Source: an uncultured Oscillospiraceae bacterium (lineage in GTDB: Bacteria > Bacillota > Clostridia > Oscillospirales > Acutalibacteraceae). Taken from it: a stretch of 13,372 nt of DNA. Under the pieces are notes generated by a model. It saw nothing but the letters and a program-made list of their open reading frames with translations, searched no databases and was not told the origin of the DNA. The stretch spans positions 1-13,372 of the forward strand of contig CAJKXG010000008.1 in assembly GCA_905203795.1 (NCBI GenBank). The letters run 5' to 3'. The position numbers were made by a program, and so were the translations under genes. Shown piece after piece: positions 1 to 7,511 of the stretch (position 1 is the stretch's first letter; each line of letters opens with the position of its first letter).

Positions 1-1
1 C

Positions 2-1111
2 CGTGTGGCGGTCGCCGGCTTGCGTCTGCCCGCCCTTTCCGCCACGCCCGTGGCGTTGGAAACAGGCGATATCGGCGGCGCGTCCCCGTTCACGTATGAC
101 GGGCGGGTGCTGACCACGCCGTTCGCCCGCATCACATTCGACGAAAACGGCGCGATCACCTCGTTTATCGACCGTCGCTGCGACCGTGAGCTGTGCGGCG
201 AAGGACAGCCGTTCAACACGTTCCTGATGGCGGAGGACGTGCCGCAGGGATGGGACAACTGGGACATCGACGCGGATCTGGAGATGAAATTCCGGCCGGT
301 CGGCGAGCTGCTGTCCCGCGAAGTGGCGGCGGACGGTGCGGTGGAATTCCGCCTGCGCAGCCGCTATCGTCTCAGCCCCAAGAGCACGCTGGAACAGGAT
401 ATGATCGTGTACGCCGACAGCCCGCTGGTGCGGTTCGACACGGTGATGCACTGGCAGGACGACCATCGTTTCCTCAAGGTGGCGTTCGACACCAACGTGT
501 TTGCGGACAGCGCGCGGTTTGATATGCAGTTCGGGCATCTCAAACGCCCGACCACCCGTTCCACCTCCGAGGAAAGCGCGAAATTTGAGGTGGTCAACCA
601 CAAGTTCACCGATCTGTCGGAAAATCGCTACGGCGTGGCACTGCTCAACGACTGTAAATACGGCATTTCGGTGCTGGGCGGACAAATGCGGCTGTCGCTG
701 CACAAGGGCGGCTTGCGTCCCGATTACACCGGCGACCACGGCGACCACATGTGCACCTACGCGCTGCTCCCGCACATGGGCGGGTTCACCGCCGAAACGG
801 TCGTGCAGCCCGCGTATATGCTGAACGACGATGTGATCGTGCTGGACGGCCGCTGCGAACTGCCGTCTCTGCTGACGGTGGACGCGGACAACGTGATCGT
901 GGAAACGGTCAAGCCGTGCGAGGACAGCGACCGCGCGTATATCGTGCGCCTGTACGAAGCTGAGGGCACCACCACCCGCACCAAGCTGCACTTTGCGTCG
1001 CAGCCCAAGGCGGTGATGGTCACGAATATGCTGGAGGAAGCGGAAGAGCCGATGGGCGACTCGCTCACCTTCCGCCCGTTTCAGATTCGCACGCTGCGGG
1101 TAGAGTATTGA
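2..1111 (+). CDS. Alpha-mannosidase, GH38 family, C-terminal part (5' end outside window)
   Basis: This is the C-terminal 369 residues of a family 38 glycoside hydrolase, a retaining alpha-mannosidase that trims alpha-mannosyl residues from glycans. The reading frame is open to the first base of the window, so the GTG at position 5 is not the true start and the catalytic N-terminal domain lies upstream. What is visible matches the beta-sandwich C-terminal region of GH38: FGHLKRPT, a YGVALLNDCKYG segment, and YALLPHMG, followed by the small terminal domain (ETVKPCED, VRLYEAEG, and RPFQIRTLRV at the end). Family members are usually around 1000 residues, so roughly a third is present. No signal peptide can be judged. 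It converges with the minus-strand glycosyltransferase gene, and a strong terminator follows within 20 bases. Linkage specificity cannot be read from this part. The family call is firm; the substrate is not known. Confidence 0.93.
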   Translation, partial: RVAVAGLRLPALSATPVALETGDIGGASPFTYDGRVLTTPFARITFDENGAITSFIDRRCDRELCGEGQPFNTFLMAEDVPQGWDNWDIDADLEMKFRPVGELLSREVAADGAVEFRLRSRYRLSPKSTLEQDMIVYADSPLVRFDTVMHWQDDHRFLKVAFDTNVFADSARFDMQFGHLKRPTTRSTSEESAKFEVVNHKFTDLSENRYGVALLNDCKYGISVLGGQMRLSLHKGGLRPDYTGDHGDHMCTYALLPHMGGFTAETVVQPAYMLNDDVIVLDGRCELPSLLTVDADNVIVETVKPCEDSDRAYIVRLYEAEGTTTRTKLHFASQPKAVMVTNMLEEAEEPMGDSLTFRPFQIRTLRVEY

Positions 1112-1130
1112 TACCGGTAAAATAAAACGA

Positions 1131-1185
1131 CACCCCATTTGTTAGGTCACGGGATCGACCTCCTGACAAATGGGGTGATTTTTTT
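1131..1185 (+). terminator. Rho-independent terminator between convergent genes, probably bidirectional
   Basis: A 16-base arm at 1131-1146 pairs with 1162-1177, with one G-T pair, around a 15-base loop. It is followed by a run of seven T at 1179-1185. It lies 19 bases after the mannosidase stop codon. On the minus strand the same stem is followed by a T-rich stretch (the complement of the A-rich bases at 1120-1128), so it may also end transcription of the glycosyltransferase gene, whose stop codon is at 1218. Confidence 0.9.
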
Positions 1186-1217
1186 CTGCCAATGGCGCTT
1201 CACACGGGATGTTTGTG

Positions 1218-2168
1218 CTATTTCTCCCACGTGCGGTCGCTGATGATATAGCGCGGACGGGCTTTGGTCTCCAGATAAATCTTGCCGATATATTCGCCGA
1301 TGATGCCGAGGCTCAGCAACTGCACGCCGCTGAAAAAGCAGATGAGCGACACCAGCGACGCCCAGCCGGCGACGGTGTTGTGCAGGAAAAAGCTGACGAC
1401 CGACCAGATGATGCCGGCAAAACTCAACAGCGTGACGAGCAAGCCGAACGCCGTCACCAAGCGGATCGGCTTGATCGACAGACTGGTGATGCCGTCAAAT
1501 GCCAAATGCAGCATCTTTTTCAGCGGATAATGGCTCTCCCCCGCCAGTCGTTCATGACGCTCGTAATACACGCAGGAGCTTTTGAACCCGACAAGCGGGA
1601 TCATCCCCCGCAAAAACAGATTGACCTCTTGATACGCCGCCAGTTCATGCAGCACGCGGGCGGTCAGCAGACGGTAGTCCGCGTGGTTGTACACCACATC
1701 CGCCCCCATCAGGCGGAGCAGCTTATAAAAAAACCGCGCGGTGGTGCGCTTGAACACCGTGTCGGTATCACGCGCGCTGCGCACCCCATACACGATCTCG
1801 CTGCCGCTTTTGTATTCGCGCACCATTTCGTCGATGGCGTTGACGTCGTCCTGCCCGTCACAGTCGATGCTGACCGTGATGTCGCAGCGTTCCTTCGCCT
1901 CCATCAGCCCGCCGAGCAACGCGTTCTGATGCCCGCGATTGCGGCTGAGCGACACGCCTTCGCAGTGTACGTGATCCGCCGCCAACGTCTGAATGAGCCT
2001 CCACGTGCCGTCCTTGCTGCCGTCGTTGACAAACATCACGCGGCTGTCGTCGCTGATCTCGCCCCGCGCGATCAGGTCGTGCAGCTTTTGTAAAAACAGC
2101 GGTGCCGTGAGCGGCAGCACCTTTTCTTCGTTATAACAGGGAATGACGATATACAATACGGGCGTCAT
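1218..2168 (-). CDS. Polyprenyl-phosphate glycosyltransferase, GT2 family (GtrB/DPM1-like)
   Basis: This 316-residue protein is a family 2 glycosyltransferase of the type that moves a sugar from a nucleotide donor to undecaprenyl phosphate on the inner face of the membrane. The GT-A domain spans roughly residues 5-225: PCYNEE at 10-15, NDGSKDG at 48-54, the acidic motif DCDGQDD at 102-108 for nucleotide-sugar and metal binding, and the acceptor-side motif RLAGESHYP near 207-215. Two transmembrane helices follow at about 237-262 and 267-293, then a short basic cytoplasmic tail (EYIGKIYLETKARPRY), as is typical of GtrB and CsbB. The ATG at 2168 has an AGGAGGG ribosome site 5 bases upstream. The gene stands alone. 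No GtrA-like flippase or second sugar transferase is beside it, so the sugar and final acceptor are unknown. It diverges from the CotH-family gene. Confidence 0.94.
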   Translation of the reverse strand: MTPVLYIVIPCYNEEKVLPLTAPLFLQKLHDLIARGEISDDSRVMFVNDGSKDGTWRLIQTLAADHVHCEGVSLSRNRGHQNALLGGLMEAKERCDITVSIDCDGQDDVNAIDEMVREYKSGSEIVYGVRSARDTDTVFKRTTARFFYKLLRLMGADVVYNHADYRLLTARVLHELAAYQEVNLFLRGMIPLVGFKSSCVYYERHERLAGESHYPLKKMLHLAFDGITSLSIKPIRLVTAFGLLVTLLSFAGIIWSVVSFFLHNTVAGWASLVSLICFFSGVQLLSLGIIGEYIGKIYLETKARPRYIISDRTWEK

Positions 2169-2202
2169 GCCGACCCTCCTATCGTTTCAAAACCATATGC
2201 TC

Positions 2203-2231
2203 ATTTTATCATAGAAAACCGTGAACTGCAA
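2203..2231 (-). promoter_or_regulatory. Sigma-70-type promoter for the GT2 gene
   Basis: Read on the minus strand, TTGCAG at 2231-2226 is followed after 17 bases by TAAAAT at 2208-2203. This predicts a leader of about 30 bases ahead of the ATG at 2168. An alternative -10, TATGAT, overlaps it and would use TTGGTT with a 16-base spacer. The hexamers are good but not perfect. Confidence 0.6.
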
Positions 2232-2260
2232 CCAATATTCTCCCCGCTCGATGAACAGTA

Positions 2261-2289
2261 TTGACAGTATGGTAAAATCCCTGTAAAAT
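2261..2289 (+). promoter_or_regulatory. Sigma-70-type promoter for the CotH-family gene
   Basis: The consensus -35 TTGACA (2261-2266) is followed after exactly 17 bases by TAAAAT (2284-2289), 40 bases upstream of the ATG at 2330. This is close to the housekeeping consensus, so the gene should be well transcribed in growing cells. Nothing resembles a sporulation sigma-factor promoter. Confidence 0.75.
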
Positions 2290-2329
2290 ATAAAGGAACA
2301 ATCGGGTAACAACATGAGAGGACGGCGCA

Positions 2330-4975
2330 ATGCATATGAAACGAACTTTCGGTCGCTGGACAGCGGCAATCTGTGCGGCGGTGCTGCTGGCGGTCAGCAT
2401 ACCGCTGAGTGCCGGCGCGCAGATCGATCAGACCGTCGGACGGATGCCGACGGCACCGACCACCGACGGCGTGCTCGCCAAGGACGAGTGGGGCGCACCC
2501 GCCTTCACTTTCACCCGCAACTACGATATCTCCACCTCCCCCGGCGAGGCGCAAACGCGACCCGCGCTGGACGGGGCGGTATATCTCGGCTACGACGAGG
2601 GGCATTTCTATGTCGCCGTCACCGCCGTCTACGACAAGCACGAGAACACTGCCTCCGGCAATGAGCTGTGGCGCGGCGACGCCATCCAGCTGCAACTGTC
2701 CGCTCCCGGTCGGAGCGACCGCCGTTCGTTCGGTTTCGCGCTGACAAACGACGGCGTGCGCGGATATCAGTCGGGCAGCCATCCCGCGACCTATGAAGGT
2801 CAGCGCGGCGGCGATTTCTTTATCGCCCGCGACGAGGATACCCACACCACCACCTACGAGTTGGCACTGCCGCTGGCGTGGTTTTCGACCGCCGAAAGCC
2901 TGAAGGAAAACGGCACGGTGGCGTTTTCGCTGGCGGTGCATATGCACGAAGGCTACTACTATGAATGGGCGGGCGGCATCGTCACCGAAAAGAACATCGG
3001 GCAAGCCGCGCTGCTGACACTGGGCGGCGACAAGGATCTGACCACGCCTGCGACGGAAAATCCGGGCGACACAACGCAAACGCAGACCCGCACGATCACC
3101 ACCGGCGATGTGGACGCAAACGGCTCGGTGGATTCCAGCGATGCGCGCCTGGTGCTGCAAGCCGCCGTCGGCAAGTTTACGGCGCAGGAGGACACCTTCC
3201 TTGCCGCAGACGTGGACGGCAGCGAGCAGTTGGATTCCAGCGACGCGCGGTACATTCTGCAATTCTCGGTGAGCAAGCTCGCCGAATTCCCCATCGGCAA
3301 CGTGATCACGATCACCACGACCATCATCATTCCCGCGCCGAAGCCGACCACGCTATCGCCCGTCGGGGAAGAAGCGGGCAGCACGGTCGCCTCGCGCGAA
3401 GAACTGGCAAAGGACTACCCGACCGAGGGCGCACCGCTGTATTTTGCGCTGATGACCGACCAAAACGACGCCTTGCCGTTCAACCGCGTGTTTGCCTATG
3501 CGGACGGCAGGCTGACCGCCGTCCTGCCCGCCGGCACGGATATTTCCGCTGTCGTCCCCACCTTTGACTGCGGCGACGCGACACTGGAGTGGGAGGGCGC
3601 ACCGCTGGTTTCGGATGTGACCGTCATGGATTTGCGCGAACCGCAGACGCTGACGCTGGTCGTGGCGGACGGCACACGCACCGAACTGACCGTGACGCTG
3701 GAAACACTGTACACCGGTCTTCCCTCCTTTAGCATGACGGTGGAAAATTACGAAACCGTGGTCGAAAAAGACCTGCCGCTGAACGCGCGTTTCACCCTCA
3801 GCGGCGGCAATCCGGCGGTGTGCGAGTATGCCCCGAGCCAGACCGTCACCGTGGCGGGCACGGTCAAAGGTCGCGGCAACACCAGTTGGATGCAGCCGAA
3901 AAAGGGATATACCGTAAAACTGGAGAAAAAAACCGCGCTGCTGGATATGGCGGAATCCAAAAACTGGGCGTTGATCGCGAATTACGAGGACAAAACGCTG
4001 ATGCGCAATGTCATCGCGGAGTACCTCGCCGAAGAAGCAGGCGTGGACTACATCATGAACGTGCGTCCGGTCGATCTGTGGTACAACGGCGAATACTGGG
4101 GCACGTACAATCTCACCGAAAAGGTGGAGATCGAGCCCGCCCGCGTAGACATCACCGATTATGAAGAGGGCATGAAGGCGGAGGAAACCGGCTATCTGCT
4201 GGAATTTGACGGACATGTCAACGAGGTGCCGAATTCACAGAAACGGCAATGGCAATATCCGCTCGGGCGCGACTATCCCGTCTACTACGATCCGGTGACC
4301 GACGAGCTGTTCTTCCAGCTGCCGCAGGATTTCACCGGCAAGTGGGTAACCATCAAAAAGCCGTCCACCAAATACACGCTGAACGATCCCACGCTGGTCA
4401 AATACATTTACGACAAGGTACTGGACGCCGCCGCCGCGCTGCAAAGCGGTGATTACAACCGTGTCAGCAGTGTGCTGGATGTGGAAGCGTTTACCAAATG
4501 GTATCTCATTGAGGAATACATGAACAACGCAGGCAGCTCGATGCATTCCAGCGTATACATGACGCTGGATGTGGGCGGCAAATTCGCGCTCGGTCCTGTT
4601 TGGGACTTCGACCGCAGCAGCGGCAACTGCAACTACTGGAACACCGAAGGGGCGCCGGATTCGCTGTACAATGCCGGCTCGGCATGGTTCCGCTATTTGT
4701 ACGCGATGCCGCAGGCGCGGGAAGTGCTGAAACGCGAATGGGCGGCACTCAAACCTTCTCTCGAGTCGATTGAACAGGTGATCGAAGATACCGCCGACAT
4801 GCTGTACACATCGCAGCAGTTCAACTTCCGGCGCTGGGATATTTTGAATCGGGCAGTGGAATCCAACCCGACGGAGGTCGGCAACGCGCAGACCTACGAA
4901 GCGCAGGTCAAGCTGTTCAAGAATTATCTCCTCCGCCGCACCGCCGCGCTGGACGCATTCTATAAGAGTTTATGA
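2330..4975 (+). CDS. Secreted CotH kinase-family protein with CBM9-like and internal dockerin modules
   Basis: This 881-residue exported protein has a signal peptide at about 1-30 (basic start, hydrophobic AAICAAVLLAVSIPLSA, likely cleavage after AGA). The next module, about 39-232, resembles CBM9/DOMON-type carbohydrate-binding beta-sandwiches (TDGVLAKDEW, DEGHFYVAVT, LWRGDAIQLQL, TTYELALPLAWF). A type I dockerin follows at 259-318 with two calcium loops. After a Thr/Ile/Pro linker (325-341) comes a beta-sandwich of unclear family (about 368-460). The CotH domain fills the rest, with GRGNTSW at 514-520, KKGYTVKL at 524-531, YNGEYWGTYNLTEKVE near 585-600 and the signature GPVWDFDRSSGN at 755-766. 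CotH-fold proteins include the spore-coat protein kinase, while dockerin-bearing members are secreted by cellulosome-forming clostridia. The start is at 2330 because GAGAGGA sits 7 bases upstream; the ATG at 2336 would be 13 away. The gene is monocistronic between its own promoter and terminator. Whether the domain phosphorylates anything here is unknown. Confidence 0.92.
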   Translation: MHMKRTFGRWTAAICAAVLLAVSIPLSAGAQIDQTVGRMPTAPTTDGVLAKDEWGAPAFTFTRNYDISTSPGEAQTRPALDGAVYLGYDEGHFYVAVTAVYDKHENTASGNELWRGDAIQLQLSAPGRSDRRSFGFALTNDGVRGYQSGSHPATYEGQRGGDFFIARDEDTHTTTYELALPLAWFSTAESLKENGTVAFSLAVHMHEGYYYEWAGGIVTEKNIGQAALLTLGGDKDLTTPATENPGDTTQTQTRTITTGDVDANGSVDSSDARLVLQAAVGKFTAQEDTFLAADVDGSEQLDSSDARYILQFSVSKLAEFPIGNVITITTTIIIPAPKPTTLSPVGEEAGSTVASREELAKDYPTEGAPLYFALMTDQNDALPFNRVFAYADGRLTAVLPAGTDISAVVPTFDCGDATLEWEGAPLVSDVTVMDLREPQTLTLVVADGTRTELTVTLETLYTGLPSFSMTVENYETVVEKDLPLNARFTLSGGNPAVCEYAPSQTVTVAGTVKGRGNTSWMQPKKGYTVKLEKKTALLDMAESKNWALIANYEDKTLMRNVIAEYLAEEAGVDYIMNVRPVDLWYNGEYWGTYNLTEKVEIEPARVDITDYEEGMKAEETGYLLEFDGHVNEVPNSQKRQWQYPLGRDYPVYYDPVTDELFFQLPQDFTGKWVTIKKPSTKYTLNDPTLVKYIYDKVLDAAAALQSGDYNRVSSVLDVEAFTKWYLIEEYMNNAGSSMHSSVYMTLDVGGKFALGPVWDFDRSSGNCNYWNTEGAPDSLYNAGSAWFRYLYAMPQAREVLKREWAALKPSLESIEQVIEDTADMLYTSQQFNFRRWDILNRAVESNPTEVGNAQTYEAQVKLFKNYLLRRTAALDAFYKSL
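3104..3283 (+). repeat. Duplicated dockerin type I calcium loop within the CotH-family gene
   Basis: Two 12-residue EF-hand-like loops carry Asp, Asp, Asn or Ser, and Asp at positions 1, 3, 5 and 12: residues 260, 262, 264, 271 and 294, 296, 298, 305. Each is followed by an SSDAR segment and a helix (LVLQAAVG, YILQFSVS). At the DNA level a 19-base stretch at 3129-3147 recurs at 3231-3249 with one mismatch, 34 codons apart. Dockerins bind cohesin modules on scaffoldins. No cohesin gene is in the window, so the partner is unknown. Confidence 0.88.
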
Positions 4976-5000
4976 CAGTAAATCAGTATAGATACGTCAA

Positions 5001-5034
5001 CAGGGACACTTCATTTGTGAAGTGTCCCTGTTTT
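5001..5034 (+). terminator. Rho-independent terminator of the CotH-family gene
   Basis: A perfect 13-bp stem (5001-5013 with 5018-5030) closes a four-base TTTG loop and is followed by TTTT at 5031-5034. It begins 25 bases after the cotH-like stop codon. On the minus strand the stem would follow the SGNH gene stop at 5052, but the bases after it are not T-rich, so it would be a poor terminator in that direction. Confidence 0.88.
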
Positions 5035-5051
5035 GCTCTGCTTCGACCATT

Positions 5052-5984
5052 TTAGGCTTGTTGCCATCGTTTCAGATCGGTGATGAGTTGTTCGGTGCGT
5101 ATGGCGACCCCTTCGTCGGTCAAATGATACTTGGTGTCATAGAAATAGCGGTAGTCGATAAAATAATCCGTGAAATCCGAAATGATATCACAGTCCAGCT
5201 TGTCGTCCAGCCGTTTTTGAAACGCGACATAGTCCTCTTGCGGCGGCGTAAACTCTCCGCTGGCAATCGGATATCCCGCCACCACCATATCGGCTCCCCG
5301 CTCGCGGCAATATTGCCAAAACGCATTCAATCGCTCGGTGCAATTATCGTTGATGTTAGGAACGGTGACGGTGCCTTTCCGAAACACCATCTTATTCTCG
5401 TTCCTAGGTGTTGCCACATCTCCGTATTCGTTAAAGCACAGGCGCGAATACGGCGGTTTCGGCGGTGTGTTTCCGCTGTTTGTCGCCCACAGCTTGACTG
5501 ATTCCCAGACATAGTTCGGATACGCACACAGCATATCCCAATAATCTGCCGCCGGCAGCAGCCGCAGATATTCCAAATGGTTTTCCACTGTCAACCATGC
5601 CAACGGATAATCGTCGATTTTCCCATTATCGGAATACGTGGTATGGCAGACCACGACAATATCTCCCTCGCCGATGTTCCCTTTCGCCATATTTTCATGG
5701 AAAGCGTTGCTCATGCCGCCGTGAAGCCCTAAATTCACCACAGGCATTCCCATTTCTTGTTGGATCTTCGCGGAATCGATACCAAACGCCAAATTGGAAT
5801 TCCCCACCAGAATGATTTTCGGGCTGTCGAGGCTTTCCAGCCGTTCCATTTTTTCCACAACAGATGCATTGTAGTTGTACCGATACTGGGGCGCGATACA
5901 GGCAAAAAACAGAGCAGAACCGCCGAGGGACAACACAAACAAAATCAACACGTACAGGGCGACCTTTTGCAAAAAGCGTTTCAT
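5052..5984 (-). CDS. Membrane-anchored SGNH/GDSL-type protein, partner of the MBOAT acyltransferase
   Basis: This 310-residue protein has a short basic N-terminus, one hydrophobic segment at about 7-30 (signal anchor) and an extracytoplasmic SGNH-hydrolase-like domain. Block I is IILVGNSNLAFGID at 57-70, with Ser63 the probable nucleophile. Residues 81-93 (PVVNLGLHGGMSN) carry the usual glycine-rich second block, and the C-terminal acid-base pair is likely Asp283 and His287 in FYDTKYHLTDEG. It resembles AlgJ/AlgX, PatB and DltD-type proteins, which finish acyl transfer to an extracellular polymer using acyl groups exported by an MBOAT protein. The start is set at 5984 because AGAGG lies about 9 bases upstream and the gap to the MBOAT stop is 13 bases. 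A longer frame starting at 6053 would overlap the MBOAT gene. The natural acceptor is not evident, and a plain esterase remains possible. Confidence 0.8.
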   Translation of the reverse strand: MKRFLQKVALYVLILFVLSLGGSALFFACIAPQYRYNYNASVVEKMERLESLDSPKIILVGNSNLAFGIDSAKIQQEMGMPVVNLGLHGGMSNAFHENMAKGNIGEGDIVVVCHTTYSDNGKIDDYPLAWLTVENHLEYLRLLPAADYWDMLCAYPNYVWESVKLWATNSGNTPPKPPYSRLCFNEYGDVATPRNENKMVFRKGTVTVPNINDNCTERLNAFWQYCRERGADMVVAGYPIASGEFTPPQEDYVAFQKRLDDKLDCDIISDFTDYFIDYRYFYDTKYHLTDEGVAIRTEQLITDLKRWQQA

Positions 5985-5997
5985 ATACCCGCACCTC

Positions 5998-7449
5998 TTA
6001 AAATTGGAAATAGATAAATTCTCCGCCTGAGTTGACAGGTCGCAAAAACACAATGGCGAAGAAAATCAACACATAAATCAGCCAGCGAACAACGGTCTTT
6101 CGGCAGCGTCCCACCCGCACGATCACATCGGTTTTTAGGTCGGCGAAATCGTAAGCGGCAAGCAGCGCCGTTGAAAAAAGTAGTGACACCGCTTCTCCCA
6201 TTCCGATCCCCATGCTCGTCAAGCCTGTCTTTACATAAGACAGCGGGTGTGTGATGCCCGCCAATGTATGTTGAAAAACATACATCGCGTCGTGAAGCGT
6301 GGAAGCGCGGAAAAACACCCATGCGACCGTGCATAGGCAAAACACCGTCACTACTGAAACGCCCCAGCGCGCGTTATGTACCGGCGGCTTTTTGGACTTT
6401 GGGCGTTTAAACAAGAAATTTTCCACGATCTGCATACCGCCGTGCAACGCGCCCCACACCACATATGTCCAGTTTGCACCGTGCCACAGCCCGCTGATTA
6501 AAAAGGTAACAAACAGGTTAAAACTGTGCCGCAGCTTACCGCAACGGTTGCCGCCGAGGGGAATGTACACATAATCACGAAACCACTGTGACAGCGAAAT
6601 ATGCCAACGGCTCCAAAATTCCTTGATCGATGCGGAGAAATACGGACTTTTGAAATTGCGCATCAAATCGATGCCGAAAAGCTTCGCCGTGCCGATGGCG
6701 ATATCCGAATATCCCGAAAAATCGCAGTATATCTGGATTGCAAACAAAACCGACGCCAGCACCAACGAAAAGCCGGTAAAATGCTCGAGGTCATTGTACA
6801 CCTTGTCCACATAGACGGCAAATGTGTCCGCCACCGCCACTTTTTTGAAAAAACCCCACGCCATGATCTTCAAACCGTAGATGGCTTTGTCGTACTGAAA
6901 GTCGCGGAGATGGATGATCTGAGGCAATAAATTTTTCGTGCGTTCAATCGGTCCCGCCACCAACTGCGGGAAAAAGGAAATGAATGTCGCATATTTGCCG
7001 AAATGCTTCTCCGCCGCCACATCGCCGCGATATACATCGATGACATAGCCAAACGTCTGAAAGGTGTAAAAGGAAATGCCGACAGGCAGCAGCAGTTGCA
7101 AGGTAATGGGATGCAGCGGAATCGCTATCCGCCGGCACAACTCGACCAAGCTGCCATACATGAAATTGAAGTACTTGAAGAAAAACAGCACGCCGAGGCA
7201 AATGACCAACGTGAGTGTCAAATACAGCTTTTTGAGTTTGCGGCTTTGCGTCCGTTCCAGCAACAGGGCGCATACATAAGAGATGAAGGTAGTCCCCAAA
7301 ATCAGAACGACATATTTCACGTTCCAACTCATGTAAAAGTAGTAGCTCGCAATCAACAGCACAATCCAGCGAAATCTTTTCGGCATCAGCCAGTAAATTG
7401 CGAATACAATCGGCAAAAATATGCCGAATTGCAGCGAATTGAAGAGCAT
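5998..7449 (-). CDS. MBOAT-family membrane O-acyltransferase (AlgI/DltB/PatA-like)
   Basis: This 483-residue polytopic membrane protein belongs to the membrane-bound O-acyltransferase family, which carries acetyl or other acyl groups from the cytoplasm across the membrane to an extracellular partner. Family landmarks are FYTFQTFGYVIDVYRG (127-142), FFPQLVAGPIER (159-170), YCDFSGYSDIAIG (241-253), the re-entrant region RWHISLSQWFRDYVYIPLGG (281-300) and SGLWHGANWTYVVWGALHG (319-337). The last contains the conserved His323 and His336. Length and order fit AlgI and related enzymes. It is the first gene of a two-gene unit with the SGNH protein, a classic pairing for O-acetylation of polysaccharide, peptidoglycan or teichoic acid. 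An AAGGAA ribosome site lies 11 bases before the ATG. Its sequence is markedly less GC-rich than the glycolytic genes beside it. The substrate cannot be assigned. Confidence 0.94.
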   Translation of the reverse strand: MLFNSLQFGIFLPIVFAIYWLMPKRFRWIVLLIASYYFYMSWNVKYVVLILGTTFISYVCALLLERTQSRKLKKLYLTLTLVICLGVLFFFKYFNFMYGSLVELCRRIAIPLHPITLQLLLPVGISFYTFQTFGYVIDVYRGDVAAEKHFGKYATFISFFPQLVAGPIERTKNLLPQIIHLRDFQYDKAIYGLKIMAWGFFKKVAVADTFAVYVDKVYNDLEHFTGFSLVLASVLFAIQIYCDFSGYSDIAIGTAKLFGIDLMRNFKSPYFSASIKEFWSRWHISLSQWFRDYVYIPLGGNRCGKLRHSFNLFVTFLISGLWHGANWTYVVWGALHGGMQIVENFLFKRPKSKKPPVHNARWGVSVVTVFCLCTVAWVFFRASTLHDAMYVFQHTLAGITHPLSYVKTGLTSMGIGMGEAVSLLFSTALLAAYDFADLKTDVIVRVGRCRKTVVRWLIYVLIFFAIVFLRPVNSGGEFIYFQF

Positions 7450-7481
7450 ATTGACAACCGTTCCTTCCGCCTTTTATAAGC

Positions 7482-7511
7482 AAAAACCGCCCCTCCTAAG
7501 GGAGCGGTTTT
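7482..7511 (-). terminator. Rho-independent terminator after gpmI
   Basis: On the minus strand an 8-bp outer stem (7511-7504 with 7490-7483) continues through a one-base bulge into a 4-bp inner stem around a 4-base loop. It ends in a TTTTT run at 7486-7482. It begins 8 bases after the gpmI stop codon and closes the glycolytic operon before the MBOAT gene. Transcription of the MBOAT-SGNH pair must come from readthrough here or from a promoter not recognised in the short gap. Confidence 0.85.

Noticed and set aside
1209..2093. Plus-strand open frame of 294 codons opposite the GT2 gene
   Set aside because: It is antisense to a gene with complete GT2 motifs, is rich in His, Gln and Arg, and has no recognisable product.
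2201..3262. Minus-strand open frame of 353 codons opposite the CotH-like gene
   Set aside because: It is antisense to the signal peptide, CBM9-like and dockerin modules, and would cover both divergent promoters.
3353..4216. Minus-strand open frame of 287 codons opposite the CotH domain
   Set aside because: The opposite strand shows conserved CotH motifs, while this frame shows none.
5985..6053. Longer N-terminus for the SGNH protein starting at 6053
   Set aside because: It would overlap the MBOAT gene by 56 bases and place 23 polar residues before the signal anchor. The ATG at 5984 has a better ribosome site and spacing.
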